DNA of 64,000 bases from SZAS-103 sp964449135 (GTDB lineage Bacteria > Pseudomonadota > Gammaproteobacteria > Xanthomonadales > Xanthomonadaceae): positions 7,244 to 71,243 of the forward strand of contig CAYUXZ010000008.1 in assembly GCA_964449135.1 (NCBI GenBank), in the 5' to 3' direction. The notes beneath the pieces are model-generated. The model did no database searches. It had not been told where the DNA came from and worked only from the letters and a program-made list of their open reading frames with translations. The translations under genes were made by a program, and so were the position numbers. Every line of letters begins with the position of its first letter. Positions within the stretch are counted from its first letter, which is position 1. Positions 41,156 to 50,144 of this stretch are shown piece after piece.

Positions 41156-42097
41156 ATGAGCGAACGCATACCTCTGCTGATCGACACCGACCCCGGCGTG
41201 GACGACGCGCTGGCGCTGTTGATCGCGTTTTCCGATCCGCGCCACGAAGTCGTGGGCCTGAGCATCGCGGCGGGCAACGTCGGTCTGCCGCACACCGTCG
41301 CGAACGCGCTCAAGCTCTGCGAAGTCGCCGGCGTCGACGTGCCCGTGCATCCGGGCTGCCCGGTGCCGCTGGTCTGCGAAGCGGCCGATGCGGCCTATGT
41401 GCATGGCAAGGACGGTTTTGGCGATACCCACTACGTACCGGCAAAACGACTCGCCGATCCGGAAGCCGCCGCGCTGGCGATCGTGCGGCTCGCGCGCGAA
41501 CACGAAGGACGTCTGCTGCTGGTCACGATCGCACCACTGACCAATGTCGCGCTGGCCTTGCGACTCGATCCGGAATTGCCCCGGCGCATCGCGCGGCTGG
41601 TGGTGATGGGCGGTGCGGTGAACGGGCGCGGCAACACCAGCGTGCCCGCGGAGTTCAACGTCGGCTTCGATCCGGAGGCCGCGCACATCGTCTTCGAAGC
41701 GTTCCCGGAATTCGATCTCGTGGATTGGGAAACCACGCTCGCGCACGGTTTCGCGCACTCGGACTTCGAGACCTGGCTTGCGGCAGGCGATGAGCGGGCA
41801 GGTTTCTATGATGCGATTTCCAGATACACCCGGGCCTGGGCCGGCGAACGCCGCGGCTCGAATTGGCATTCGGCCGACGCGTTGGCAATGGCGGTCGCGC
41901 TCGATCCCGAGCACGTCCTCGAGTCCGCCCAGCGCGCGATCGGGGTGGAGCTGAGCGGCGCGCTGACCCGTGGCGCGACGGTCGTGGACTGGCTGCAGCG
42001 TGGAGGGCGCCCGGGAAAGGCGCGAATCGTCCAGCGCTACGACCAGCGACATTTCGAGGTCCTGGTGCGACGGGCGCTGGGCGTTGCCAACGGGTGA
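41156..42097 (+). CDS. Nucleoside hydrolase (IUNH family)
   Basis: 313 residues. Splits the N-glycosidic bond of ribonucleosides in salvage. The calcium/ribose motif IDTDPGVDDALAL is complete at the N-terminus, with VTIAPLTNVALALRLDPELP, LVVMGGAVNGRGNTS and PAEFNVGFDPEAAHIVF, and a DALAMAVALDPE motif. The exact base specificity (uridine or inosine preferring) cannot be read from this. The start has GGAGAGGG upstream. Follows recG by 29 nt. Confidence 0.92.
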   Translation: MSERIPLLIDTDPGVDDALALLIAFSDPRHEVVGLSIAAGNVGLPHTVANALKLCEVAGVDVPVHPGCPVPLVCEAADAAYVHGKDGFGDTHYVPAKRLADPEAAALAIVRLAREHEGRLLLVTIAPLTNVALALRLDPELPRRIARLVVMGGAVNGRGNTSVPAEFNVGFDPEAAHIVFEAFPEFDLVDWETTLAHGFAHSDFETWLAAGDERAGFYDAISRYTRAWAGERRGSNWHSADALAMAVALDPEHVLESAQRAIGVELSGALTRGATVVDWLQRGGRPGKARIVQRYDQRHFEVLVRRALGVANG

Positions 42098-42098
42098 G

Positions 42099-42128
42099 TT
42101 GCGGATAGACCTCTGATTTGGCTAGAAT
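42099..42128 (+). promoter_or_regulatory. Candidate sigma70 promoter of rpmE2
   Basis: TTGCGG at 42099-42104, an 18-nt spacer and TAGAAT at 42123-42128, 36 nt before the rpmE2 ATG, just past the nucleoside hydrolase stop. Confidence 0.5.
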
Positions 42129-42164
42129 GATCGTCTTTTCCCGCCCATTCGCAAGGCGAGTTCC

Positions 42165-42407
42165 ATGAAAGCCGATATCCATCCGAACTACCGTCCGGTC
42201 GTGTTCCAGGACGTCACCTCCGATTTCGCGTTCCTGACCCGCTCGACGCTGGCGAGCAAGGAAACGATCAAGTGGGAAGACGGGCAGGAATACCCGCTGA
42301 TCAAGATCGAAGTGTCCTCGCACTCGCACCCGTTCTACACGGGCAAGCAGAAGATGATGGACACCAGCGGCCGCGTCGATCGCTTCCGCAAGCGTTACCA
42401 GAAGTAA
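42165..42407 (+). CDS. rpmE2: 50S ribosomal protein L31 type B (zinc-independent)
   Basis: 80 residues. The pattern MKADIHPNYRPVVFQDVTSD, SSHSHPFYTGKQK and GRVDRFRKRYQK is type B L31 (YkgM). No cysteines are present, so it is the zinc-free C-minus form. In many bacteria this form is repressed by Zur and replaces the zinc-binding L31 under zinc limitation; here I see no clear Zur site and it has an ordinary promoter. A GC-rich terminator follows. Confidence 0.95.
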   Translation: MKADIHPNYRPVVFQDVTSDFAFLTRSTLASKETIKWEDGQEYPLIKIEVSSHSHPFYTGKQKMMDTSGRVDRFRKRYQK

Positions 42408-42415
42408 GCGTCTGC

Positions 42416-42441
42416 GCGCGGCCGCAACGGCGGCCGCGCGA
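42416..42441 (+). terminator. Terminator hairpin of rpmE2
   Basis: CGCGCGGCCGC-aacg-GCGGCCGCGCG, a perfect 11-bp stem directly after the rpmE2 stop. No long U tract follows. Confidence 0.6.
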
Positions 42442-42613
42442 CTCCAGGTTCGTGATCGCAGTCGCGATCCATCGAGCCGGCAGCACTGCCGATCGCGTAG
42501 TGGCTGTGTGATAATTCTTCCTTGAAAGAACTGCGCCGATGAGCGGCCTTGAGTCGCCGGTGGAGCTTCCCCCGACGAGCGCGTCTGCGCCTGGTTCAAG
42601 CAAGGAGATGCCC

Positions 42614-43909
42614 GTGTCCGATTCCAAGAGCGTGACGGTCAGCGATGCCGGCTCCGGCAAGTCGGTGGAACTGCCGCTGATCCCCGGAACGATCGGTCCG
42701 TCCTGCATCGACATCGGCAAGCTGCCCGCCGCGACCGGACATTTCACCTACGACCAGGGCTTCATCGCGACCGCGAGCTGCAAGTCGGCGATCACCTACA
42801 TCGACGGCGACGCGGGCGTGCTGCTGTACCGCGGCTACCCGATCGAACAGCTGGCCAAGCACTCCAACTTCCTCGAAGTCGCCTACCTGCTGATGAATGG
42901 CGAGTTGCCGGGCGCGGCCGAATTCGCGAAGTTCGAACACGAGGTCACGCATCACACGATGATGCACGAGGCCTTCCGCAACTTCCTCTACGGTTTCCGC
43001 CACGACGCGCACCCGATGGCGATGCTCTGCGGCATGGTCGGCTCGCTGGCCGCGTTCTACCACGACGGCCTCGACCTCGAAGACCCGCAGCAGCGCCGCC
43101 TCGCGGCGATCCGCCTGCTCGCGAAAGTGCCGACGATCGCCGCGGCCTGCTACCGCTACTCGATCGGCTGGCCGATCCGTTATCCGCGCAACAACCTCGA
43201 ATACGTGGACCGCTTCCTGCACATGATGTTCGAGGTGCCGAGCGAGCCGCTGATGCTCAATCCGGTGGTCGCCAAGGCGCTGGACCTGCTGTTCATCCTG
43301 CACGCCGACCACGAACAGAACGCCTCGACCTCGACGGTGCGGCTGGTCGGTTCGACCGGCGCGAATCCCTACGCCTGCGTCGCCGCGGGCGTCGCGGCGC
43401 TCTGGGGGCCGGCACACGGCGGCGCCAACGAGGCGGTGCTACGAATGCTTGCCGAGATCGGCAAGCCGTCCGAAGTGGGCAAGGCGGTCGAAAGGGCCAA
43501 GGACAAGGCCTCGGGTTTCCGACTGATGGGATTCGGCCACCGCGTCTACAAGAACTTCGATCCGCGCGCGACGATCATCCGCGAGATGACCCACAAGGTG
43601 CTCGCCGAGCTCGGCGTCAACGATCCGATGCTCGAGATCGCGCTCAAGCTCGAGGAAGCCGCGCTCAAGGACGAGTACTTCATCGCGCGCAAGCTCTATC
43701 CGAACGTGGATTTCTACTCGGGCATCATCTACAAGGCGCTCAACATCCCGACCGAGATGTTCACGGTGATGTTCGCGATCGCGCGCACCGCGGGCTGGGT
43801 CGCGCACTGGCTCGAACAGAGCGCCGAGGCCGACGCCAAGATCGGCAGGCCGCGCCAGGTCTATGTCGGCGCGACCCCGCGCGACTACGTGGCGATCTCC
43901 TCGCGCTGA
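42614..43909 (+). CDS. gltA: Citrate synthase
   Basis: 431 residues. Condenses oxaloacetate and acetyl-CoA to citrate. The N-terminus KSVELPLIPGTIGPSCIDIG, SCKSAITYIDGDAGVLLYRG and YPIEQLAKHSNFLEVAYLLM are type II GltA. Catalytic regions: ALWGPAHGGANEAV (His), GFGHRVYKNFDPR (His) and NVDFYSGIIY (Asp). I chose GTG 42614 because AAGGAG at 42602-42607 lies 6 nt before it. The ATG at 42608 would touch that box, and the family normally begins at this point. A terminator follows between convergent genes. Confidence 0.95.
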   Translation: MSDSKSVTVSDAGSGKSVELPLIPGTIGPSCIDIGKLPAATGHFTYDQGFIATASCKSAITYIDGDAGVLLYRGYPIEQLAKHSNFLEVAYLLMNGELPGAAEFAKFEHEVTHHTMMHEAFRNFLYGFRHDAHPMAMLCGMVGSLAAFYHDGLDLEDPQQRRLAAIRLLAKVPTIAAACYRYSIGWPIRYPRNNLEYVDRFLHMMFEVPSEPLMLNPVVAKALDLLFILHADHEQNASTSTVRLVGSTGANPYACVAAGVAALWGPAHGGANEAVLRMLAEIGKPSEVGKAVERAKDKASGFRLMGFGHRVYKNFDPRATIIREMTHKVLAELGVNDPMLEIALKLEEAALKDEYFIARKLYPNVDFYSGIIYKALNIPTEMFTVMFAIARTAGWVAHWLEQSAEADAKIGRPRQVYVGATPRDYVAISSR

Positions 43910-43917
43910 ACATTCGC

Positions 43918-43944
43918 GACCCGCGCCGGTTCGCGGCGCGGGTC
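43918..43944. terminator. Bidirectional terminator after gltA
   Basis: GACCCGCGCCG-gttcg-CGGCGCGGGTC, a perfect 11-bp stem between gltA and the convergent gene ending at 43943; it overlaps that gene's last codon. Confidence 0.65.
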
Positions 43945-44596
43945 AGCCCAACGGATCGTCGAGCAGGTCCTGCAGCGCGGACAGCGATGCGCGCCGCATC
44001 GGTTTCTCGCCGATGCGATCCAGCGGCGCCTGCCGCAGCGCGTCGCGCGGCAGCACGGTGAGGTCGAAGGGCAGGAAGTCGGCGGCGAACAGCCACACGG
44101 TCGCCTCGATCGCCCGATCGCGATCCAGTCGCACGCGCCGGCTCGACGACTCGGCGGGGATGGCGTGCTCGGCGAGGAAGCGCGCGACGCGCTCGGGCTC
44201 GTCGGTGTACAGGTGCAGGCAGACCGCCGAATGCGCGTCGGCGCTGCCCTCGAGCACCGCGCCGACCAGGCGCGGCTCGAATTCGGCGAAGAACGTCAGC
44301 GCACGCGCGGCGGCTTCGCGGCGTTCGCGCAACAACTGCGGCTGCGACTCCGCGAGGAACAGCCGCTGGTAGTCGCGCAACGCGTCCTGGATCTCGCTGT
44401 TGCGCGGCAGGCTGGCGTCGTCGTGGATGCCCAACCGGTGCGCGGCCTTGCGCTTGGCGAGGTGGAAGTCGCGGATGCCGCCTTCGCTGATCAGACGCGC
44501 GGCCTCGATCGCAAGGCGCTGGCGGCGTTCGCGGGTGCGCGTTTCCGTATGGGTGGCGGCGTGGGCATGTCGGGTCGAGGCGGGGGCGTGTCGCAT
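43943..44596 (-). CDS. Conserved protein of unknown function
   Basis: 217 residues from the ATG at 44596 (an upstream in-frame ATG at 44614 adds 6 residues). The N-terminal region has RRQRLAIEAARLISEGGIRD, FHLAKRKAAHRLGI and DDASLPRNSEIQDALRDYQR. I believe this pattern is conserved in related gammaproteobacteria, but I do not know a function. No signal peptide or membrane helix; many Arg, so it may bind nucleic acid or nucleotides. It lies between mrcA and gltA and is transcribed with mrcA's strand. Confidence 0.6.
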   Translation of the reverse strand: MRHAPASTRHAHAATHTETRTRERRQRLAIEAARLISEGGIRDFHLAKRKAAHRLGIHDDASLPRNSEIQDALRDYQRLFLAESQPQLLRERREAAARALTFFAEFEPRLVGAVLEGSADAHSAVCLHLYTDEPERVARFLAEHAIPAESSSRRVRLDRDRAIEATVWLFAADFLPFDLTVLPRDALRQAPLDRIGEKPMRRASLSALQDLLDDPLG

Positions 44597-44666
44597 GGGC
44601 GGCCTCCGGAGCATCACGACCTGCGCAACGAGCGTCGCGCCGGGGCCGCCATCGGGGCGGCCGGGG

Positions 44667-47378
44667 CTAGAAGATATCAAAAGCGTCTTCGTTGGTCGCG
44701 GTCGCATCCACCGTGCCGGGCGCCTCGTTGCGGTAACGCTCGAGTTCCTCGGCCTTGAAGTATTCCTTCATCCCTCCGGCGGAACCCTCCGGAAGCAGGC
44801 GGCCACTGCCCGGATCGATGCTCGCGGTGACGACGCCCGGCGGCGGCTGGATGTCCCGTTGCGGCACGTCGGTGAGCGCAACGCGCATGTAGTCGATCCA
44901 GATCGGCAACGCGGCGCGCGCGCCGAACTCGGCTCGACCGAGCGTGGAGAAATCGTCCATGCCGACCCAGACCGTCGTCACCAGGTGCCCGCCGTAGCCG
45001 GAGAACCAGGCGTCGTGCATGTCGTTGGTGGTGCCGGTCTTGCCGCCGATGTCCTCGCGGTGCAGCACCAGCGCGGGCGTGCCGGTGCCGTGCTTGATCA
45101 CGTCCTGCATCATCGAGACGATCAGGAACGCGGTGCGCTCGTCGATCGCGCGGTGCGCCGGGAAGGTCGAGGGCGGGCCGACGAAATCCGGATCAACGGG
45201 TGGCGCCGGCGCGGCTGCAACCACAGCCGCTGCAGGATGCGCGACCGAGGCGCTCGCGGCAGGATGCGTGCTGGCCGCGACGGCGGGCTTGGCGGCAGCG
45301 CCGAGGTCGAAACCGGAATCGGCATCGCTCCCGGCAGCTGCGTCCGGAGCCGGCGTCGAAACCGGGCCGAGGTCGAATCCGTCCACCACGCTGGACACGG
45401 CCTGGTCCTGCCGGACGCGCTCGGCGCAGCTCTGGCAGGCACGCACCGGGTGCGCGCGCGCGATGGTCACGCCGTCGCGATCGACGACGCGGTCGATGAA
45501 ATACGGCTCGACGAGGAAACCGCCGTTCGCGAACACGGTGTAGCCGCGCGCCATCCACATCGGCGGCACCGAGGCGCTGCCCAGCGCCATGGTCAGGTTC
45601 GGCGGCAGGCTCTGCTCGGTGAAACCGAAGTTCTGGATGTACTTGCGCGCGAAATCCACGCCGATCGCGTCGAGCAGGCGCACCGAAACCAGGTTGCGCG
45701 ACAGCGCCAGCGCCTGGCGCAGGCGGATCGGGCCGTAGAACTTGCCGTCGTCGTTCTGCGGACGCCAGCTCTTGCCGGTCGAGCGGTCGTTGAACACCAC
45801 CGGTGCGTCGAGCACGATCGAGGCCGGCGAGAAGCCGCGTTCGAACGAGGCCGCGTAGATGAAGGGCTTGAAGCTCGAGCCCGGCTGGCGCAGCGACTGG
45901 GTCGCGCGGTTGAACTTGGTCTGGGCGAACGAAAAGCCGCCGACCAGCGCGCGCAGCGCGCCGTCCTCGGGCTCCAGCGAAATCAGCGCGGACTGCGCCT
46001 TGGGGATCTCGTCGAGCTGATAGCTGACGATGGTGTCGCCGTCTGCGGGTACCGCTGGCGCGGGCGGGGATTTGGCGGTATCGGCCTTGGCCGCCGGAAC
46101 CGCCTTAGCTGCCGCGGCGATCTGCGCGGCATTGGCGAGGTCGGCCTTGGTGATCGGCAGGAGTCGGATCAGGTCGCCGCGTGCGAGCACCGAATCCACG
46201 CGGGCCGGCTTGCCAGACGGGATCGCCCAGCGCACATCCTCCAGTCGCAGACCGACCTGCTGGCCGTCGTCGAGCAGCACCTGGGCGGCGTTGTCTCCGG
46301 TCTGCAGCACCACGCCCGGCAGCAGCCCGCCATAGACTCCGCGCGCCAGCAGCTTGCCGAGCAGCGCGGCGCGATCGGTTTCCGCATTCAGATCGAGCTT
46401 CGCTTCCGGGCCGCGGTAGCCGTGGCGGCGGTCGTAGACCAGCAGGTCGTCGCGCAGCGAACGGTTGGCCGCCGCTTGCTTGGTCGCGTCGATGGTGGTG
46501 TAGACGCGATAGCCGCGGTTGAGCGCATCGCTGCCGTACCGGTCGAGCATCGCCTGCCTGACCATTTCCGCGACGTAAGGCGCGTCGAGTTCGACCGGCG
46601 GTTCGTGCGGCGCGGCGTGCGGCACCTCAGCCTTGGCCGCGTCGCGCTCGGCGGCGGTCACGAAGCGCAGTTCGGCCATGCGGTCGAGGATGTAGTCGCG
46701 GCGTTCCCTGGCGCGGTCGGGGTTCGACAGCGGATTGCCACTGGAGGGAAATTTCGGAATCGCGGCCAGCGAAGCGCATTCGGCCAGGCTGAGCTGGTCG
46801 AGCTTTTTGCCGTAGTAGTACTCCGCGGCCGCGGCCACGCCATAGGCGCGGTTGCCGAAGAAGCTCTTGTTGAGGTACAGCTCGAAGATCTCGTCCTTGC
46901 TCAGTTCGCGCTCGATCTTGAGCGCCAGCGCGATCTCGGTGAGCTTGCGCGTGTAGCTGTACTCGTTGCTCAGGAAAAACTGCTTGACCACCTGCTGGGT
47001 GATCGTGCTGCCGCCTGGCACGCGGTGCCCGTGGGTGGTCGCGAGCAGCCAGACCGCGCGGGAGATGCCCCGCCAGTCCACCCCGGAATGCTCGTAGAAG
47101 CGCGCGTCCTCGACCGCGAGGAAGGCCTTTTTCAGCCGATCCGGCACGTCCTTGATGGCGACGGGATAGCGGCGGATCTCGCCGAACTGTGCGATGAGCC
47201 GGCCCTCGCGGGAATAGACGTTCAGGGGCAGCTGCAGCTCGACGTGGCGCAGTCCGGCCACGTCGGGCAGGCGCGGAACCAGCAGCCAGTACAGCACTCC
47301 CAGCGTCACCGCCCCCAGGACCACCAGTGCAAGACCCGCATACAGCAGACGGCGCAGCCAACGAAGCAAACGGGTCAT
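44667..47378 (-). CDS. mrcA: Penicillin-binding protein 1A
   Basis: 903 residues, a bifunctional class A PBP with one N-terminal membrane helix (about 11-34). Transglycosylase domain: AFLAVEDARFYEHSGVDWRG, GGSTITQQVVKQFFLSNEYS and RKLTEIALALKIERELSKDE. Transpeptidase motifs: SLRQPGSSFKPFIYAASFER (active-site Ser in S-S-F-K), a later S-R-N and KTGTTNDMHDAWFSGYGG (KTGT). An Ala/Pro-rich insertion (about 640-720) lies between the SRN and KTG motifs. It is divergent from the pilMNOPQ operon, the usual gammaproteobacterial arrangement. Confidence 0.95.
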   Translation of the reverse strand: MTRLLRWLRRLLYAGLALVVLGAVTLGVLYWLLVPRLPDVAGLRHVELQLPLNVYSREGRLIAQFGEIRRYPVAIKDVPDRLKKAFLAVEDARFYEHSGVDWRGISRAVWLLATTHGHRVPGGSTITQQVVKQFFLSNEYSYTRKLTEIALALKIERELSKDEIFELYLNKSFFGNRAYGVAAAAEYYYGKKLDQLSLAECASLAAIPKFPSSGNPLSNPDRARERRDYILDRMAELRFVTAAERDAAKAEVPHAAPHEPPVELDAPYVAEMVRQAMLDRYGSDALNRGYRVYTTIDATKQAAANRSLRDDLLVYDRRHGYRGPEAKLDLNAETDRAALLGKLLARGVYGGLLPGVVLQTGDNAAQVLLDDGQQVGLRLEDVRWAIPSGKPARVDSVLARGDLIRLLPITKADLANAAQIAAAAKAVPAAKADTAKSPPAPAVPADGDTIVSYQLDEIPKAQSALISLEPEDGALRALVGGFSFAQTKFNRATQSLRQPGSSFKPFIYAASFERGFSPASIVLDAPVVFNDRSTGKSWRPQNDDGKFYGPIRLRQALALSRNLVSVRLLDAIGVDFARKYIQNFGFTEQSLPPNLTMALGSASVPPMWMARGYTVFANGGFLVEPYFIDRVVDRDGVTIARAHPVRACQSCAERVRQDQAVSSVVDGFDLGPVSTPAPDAAAGSDADSGFDLGAAAKPAVAASTHPAASASVAHPAAAVVAAAPAPPVDPDFVGPPSTFPAHRAIDERTAFLIVSMMQDVIKHGTGTPALVLHREDIGGKTGTTNDMHDAWFSGYGGHLVTTVWVGMDDFSTLGRAEFGARAALPIWIDYMRVALTDVPQRDIQPPPGVVTASIDPGSGRLLPEGSAGGMKEYFKAEELERYRNEAPGTVDATATNEDAFDIF

Positions 47379-47534
47379 CCTTGCGGCCTTCCGACGGTTT
47401 ACAGACAGTAGTGCGAAGGAGTATAGAACGGGCAGGGCGCTCGGGGTTCGGACGGACGGGGGCACCTTCAGGGGGAGGTGGGCCGGAATCTCGGGAGCCT
47501 GGCAGGGCGCTTGGGCTATTTTTTGCGCTGCCTG

Positions 47535-47563
47535 TTGCTATTTCGTTTGCAAGTCGTTATTAA
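47535..47563 (+). promoter_or_regulatory. Candidate promoter of pilMNOPQ
   Basis: TTGCTA at 47535-47540, a 17-nt spacer and TATTAA at 47558-47563, in an AT-rich patch of the 240-nt gap between mrcA and pilM. Confidence 0.45.
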
Positions 47564-47618
47564 TCTAATGCAGCGGTGCATGTATATCCGCTAAATACCC
47601 GTCGGAAGGGGAGAAACC

Positions 47619-48677
47619 GTGGGTCTCTTCGGAAACACTCAGGCGCCCCGTGTTGGCGTCGACATCAGTTCCACAGCGGTCAAGCTGCTGCAGCTGAGCC
47701 AGAGCGGCGGGCGCTATCGCGTGGAGCACTATGCGGTCGAACCGCTGCCTTCCAACGCCGTCGTGGAGAAGGCCATCGTCGAAGTCGATGCAGTCGGCGA
47801 GGCGATCAAGCGTGCAGTCGCCCGCTCGGGTACGCGCGCGAAAGACGCGGTCGCCGCGGTCGCGGGATCGGCGGTCATCACCAAGATGATCACCATGCCG
47901 GCGAACCTCGACGAGGACGCGCTGGAAGACCAGATCCAGTACGAAGCCGCGCAGTACATTCCCTATCCGATCGACGAAGTCAGCATGGACTTCGAGGTTT
48001 TGGGGCCGGTGCAGGGAAATCCCGACATTCTCCAGGTGCTGCTGGTCGCCTCGCGCTCCGAGAACGTCAACATGCGCCAGAACGCGCTGGAAATCGGCGG
48101 GCTGAGCACGAAGGTGATGGACATCGAAGCCTTCGCGATGGAAAACGCGTTCCGTCTGATCGCCGACCAGTTGTCCGTACCCAAGGACGGCTTGGTCGCC
48201 TTGCTTGACGTCGGCGCGACCGTCACCACGCTCAACGTGCTGCGCGACCAGCGCAGCATCTACACCCGCGAGCAGAGCTTCGGCGGGAAGCAGCTCACCG
48301 ACGAGGTGATGCGCCGCTACGGCCTGAATTACGAGGAGGCCGGCCTAGCCAAGCGCCAGGGCGGCCTGCCGGAAAGCTACGAAGTCGAGGTGCTGGAGCC
48401 GTTCAAGGAGGCGATGGTCCAGCAGATCAGCCGCCTGCTGCAGTTCTTCTACGCCGGCAGCGAGTTCAACCGCGTTGACCAGATCGTGCTCGCCGGCGGC
48501 TGCGCCTCGATCCAGGGCATGTCCGGCATGATCGAGGAACAGCTCGGCGTGCCGACCCTGATCGCCAACCCGCTCGCCAACATGTCGCTCGGACCCCGCG
48601 TGCAGGCCAATGCGCTCGCGCAGGACGCGCCCGCGCTGATGATCGCCTGCGGCCTAGCCCTGAGGAGTTTCGACTGA
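47619..48677 (+). CDS. pilM: Type IV pilus inner-membrane platform protein PilM
   Basis: 352 residues, an actin-like cytoplasmic ATP-binding protein that recruits PilN at the membrane. Seen: RVGVDISSTAVKLLQLSQSG (phosphate 1), VAGSAVITKMITMP, EDQIQYEAAQYIPYPIDEVS, LLDVGATVTTLNVL (phosphate 2), QSFGGKQLTDEVMRRYG and VLAGGCASIQGMSGMIEEQL. Start is GTG 47619 with GGGAG upstream. Its stop overlaps the pilN start by 1 nt (TGATG). Confidence 0.95.
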   Translation: MGLFGNTQAPRVGVDISSTAVKLLQLSQSGGRYRVEHYAVEPLPSNAVVEKAIVEVDAVGEAIKRAVARSGTRAKDAVAAVAGSAVITKMITMPANLDEDALEDQIQYEAAQYIPYPIDEVSMDFEVLGPVQGNPDILQVLLVASRSENVNMRQNALEIGGLSTKVMDIEAFAMENAFRLIADQLSVPKDGLVALLDVGATVTTLNVLRDQRSIYTREQSFGGKQLTDEVMRRYGLNYEEAGLAKRQGGLPESYEVEVLEPFKEAMVQQISRLLQFFYAGSEFNRVDQIVLAGGCASIQGMSGMIEEQLGVPTLIANPLANMSLGPRVQANALAQDAPALMIACGLALRSFD

Positions 48678-49447
48678 TGGCCAAGGTCAATCTCCTTCCG
48701 TGGCGCGCCGAGCGCCGCAAGGCCCGGCAACGGGAGTTCTATTCCCTGCTCGGTGTCGCCGCGATCGGCGCGGTCGTGCTGGGCCTGCTGGTCAGCTTCT
48801 ACTACACCGAACAGGTGGACGGACAGAAGCGCAAGAACGACTACCTTGTCGGGAAGATCGCCGAGCTGGACAAGAAGATCGAGGAAATCCAGGCGCTCGA
48901 CGCGGAGAAGGAGCGCTTGCTGCGCCGCAAGGAAGTGATCGAACAACTGCAGGCCAATCGTTCGCAGATGGTGCATCTGTTCGATGAGCTGGTGCGCACC
49001 ATTCCCGATGGCGTCCGCCTGTCCGGCATCAAGCAGGACGGCGACAAGCTGACCCTCGACGGCTATTCGCAATCCAATGCGCGGGTGAGCGCCTACATGC
49101 GCAACATCGAAGCATCCGGCTGGATGACCAACCCGGATCTTTCGATCATCGAGGCCGGCGGCGACGACAAGACCCTGCCTTACAAGTTCAACCTGTCGCT
49201 GACCCTGACCAAGCCCGGGCAATTGATCGGCCCCGATGGCAAGCCGGTCATCGGTCCCGATGGCAAGCCGGTGATGGCCAATGCCGCGGCCAACGCGAGC
49301 GCACCGGGTGCCGCGAACGGATCCTCGCCTCCCGCTGGAGCGCCTGCTCCCGCGGCGGCCGCGTCCTCGTTGCCACCGGCCGCGCCGCCGACGGTACCCG
49401 CGAAGCCTGCGGCGACTCCGCCTGCCGCCACGAGCAAGGGAGGCTGA
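48677..49447 (+). CDS. pilN: Type IV pilus assembly protein PilN
   Basis: 256 residues, longer than many PilN proteins. The N-terminal cytoplasmic motif is KVNLLPWRAERRKARQREFY (binds PilM). One membrane helix follows (SLLGVAAIGAVVLGLLVSFY), then a periplasmic coiled coil and a small fold (GVRLSGIKQDGDKLTLDGYS). The C-terminus carries a tandem repeat IGPDGKPV-IGPDGKPV (about 181-196) and an Ala/Pro-rich tail, which are unusual. Forms a heterodimer with PilO. Confidence 0.93.
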   Translation: MAKVNLLPWRAERRKARQREFYSLLGVAAIGAVVLGLLVSFYYTEQVDGQKRKNDYLVGKIAELDKKIEEIQALDAEKERLLRRKEVIEQLQANRSQMVHLFDELVRTIPDGVRLSGIKQDGDKLTLDGYSQSNARVSAYMRNIEASGWMTNPDLSIIEAGGDDKTLPYKFNLSLTLTKPGQLIGPDGKPVIGPDGKPVMANAAANASAPGAANGSSPPAGAPAPAAAASSLPPAAPPTVPAKPAATPPAATSKGG

Positions 49448-49450
49448 GCC

Positions 49451-50143
49451 ATGGCCGCGAACAAGCCGATCAATCTGGATTTCAACAATGCCGGCAATTG
49501 GCCGACCGGCCAGAAACTCGTCGCGTGCGCGCTGCTCGCGCTGCTGATCCTCGTCGTCATCTACTACTTCATGATCAGCGACAAGCGCGATCAACTCGCG
49601 CAATTGGAGCAGACCGAGTCGTCGCTGAAAGTCACCTACAGCGAGAAGCATGGTCGCGCCGCCAACCTCGAGCCGCTCAAGATCCAGCTCGCGCAGATGA
49701 AGGAAATCCTGGAGCAGATGATGCGCCAGCTGCCGGGCAAGACCGAGATGCCGGATCTGATCGTGGACGTGTCGCAGACGGCGCTCGCCAGCGGCATCGT
49801 CAACGAGCTCTTCCAGCCCGGTCCCGAAGCCGCGAAGGAGTTCTACGCCGAGAAGCCGATCGCGCTGCGCATGGTCGGCACGTACCACCAGTTCGGATCG
49901 TTCATGAGCGGAGTCGCATCGTTGCCTCGCGTGGTGATCCTGACCATGCACAACATCTCGCTGCACCCGACCAACAAGGGCGGCAAGGTCGGCGGCGACA
50001 GCAGCCTCACGCTGGAGGGTACGGTGAAGACCTACCGCTATCTGGACGAAAACGAGCAGCAGGCGCAGGCGCCGAAAGCGACGACGGGTCCGAAGAATTC
50101 CGGTTCCGCGCCTGCTCCGACGCCGGCAACGGGAGGGAAATGA
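49451..50143 (+). CDS. pilO: Type IV pilus assembly protein PilO
   Basis: 230 residues. Starts with a short cytoplasmic segment (NLDFNNAGNWPTGQKLVACA), a membrane helix (LLALLILVVIYYFMIS), a coiled coil (SDKRDQLAQLEQTESSLKVT) and a periplasmic ferredoxin-like domain with LPGKTEMPDLIVDVSQTALA and ALRMVGTYHQFGSFMSGVAS. It links PilN to PilP/PilQ. ATG lies 3 nt after the pilN stop. Confidence 0.94.
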   Translation: MAANKPINLDFNNAGNWPTGQKLVACALLALLILVVIYYFMISDKRDQLAQLEQTESSLKVTYSEKHGRAANLEPLKIQLAQMKEILEQMMRQLPGKTEMPDLIVDVSQTALASGIVNELFQPGPEAAKEFYAEKPIALRMVGTYHQFGSFMSGVASLPRVVILTMHNISLHPTNKGGKVGGDSSLTLEGTVKTYRYLDENEQQAQAPKATTGPKNSGSAPAPTPATGGK

Positions 50144-50144
50144 G

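Noticed and set aside
44400..47411. A 1003-codon open frame on the plus strand opposite mrcA
   Set aside because: It is an antisense shadow: no domain motifs and highly biased composition, while the minus strand encodes a complete PBP1A.
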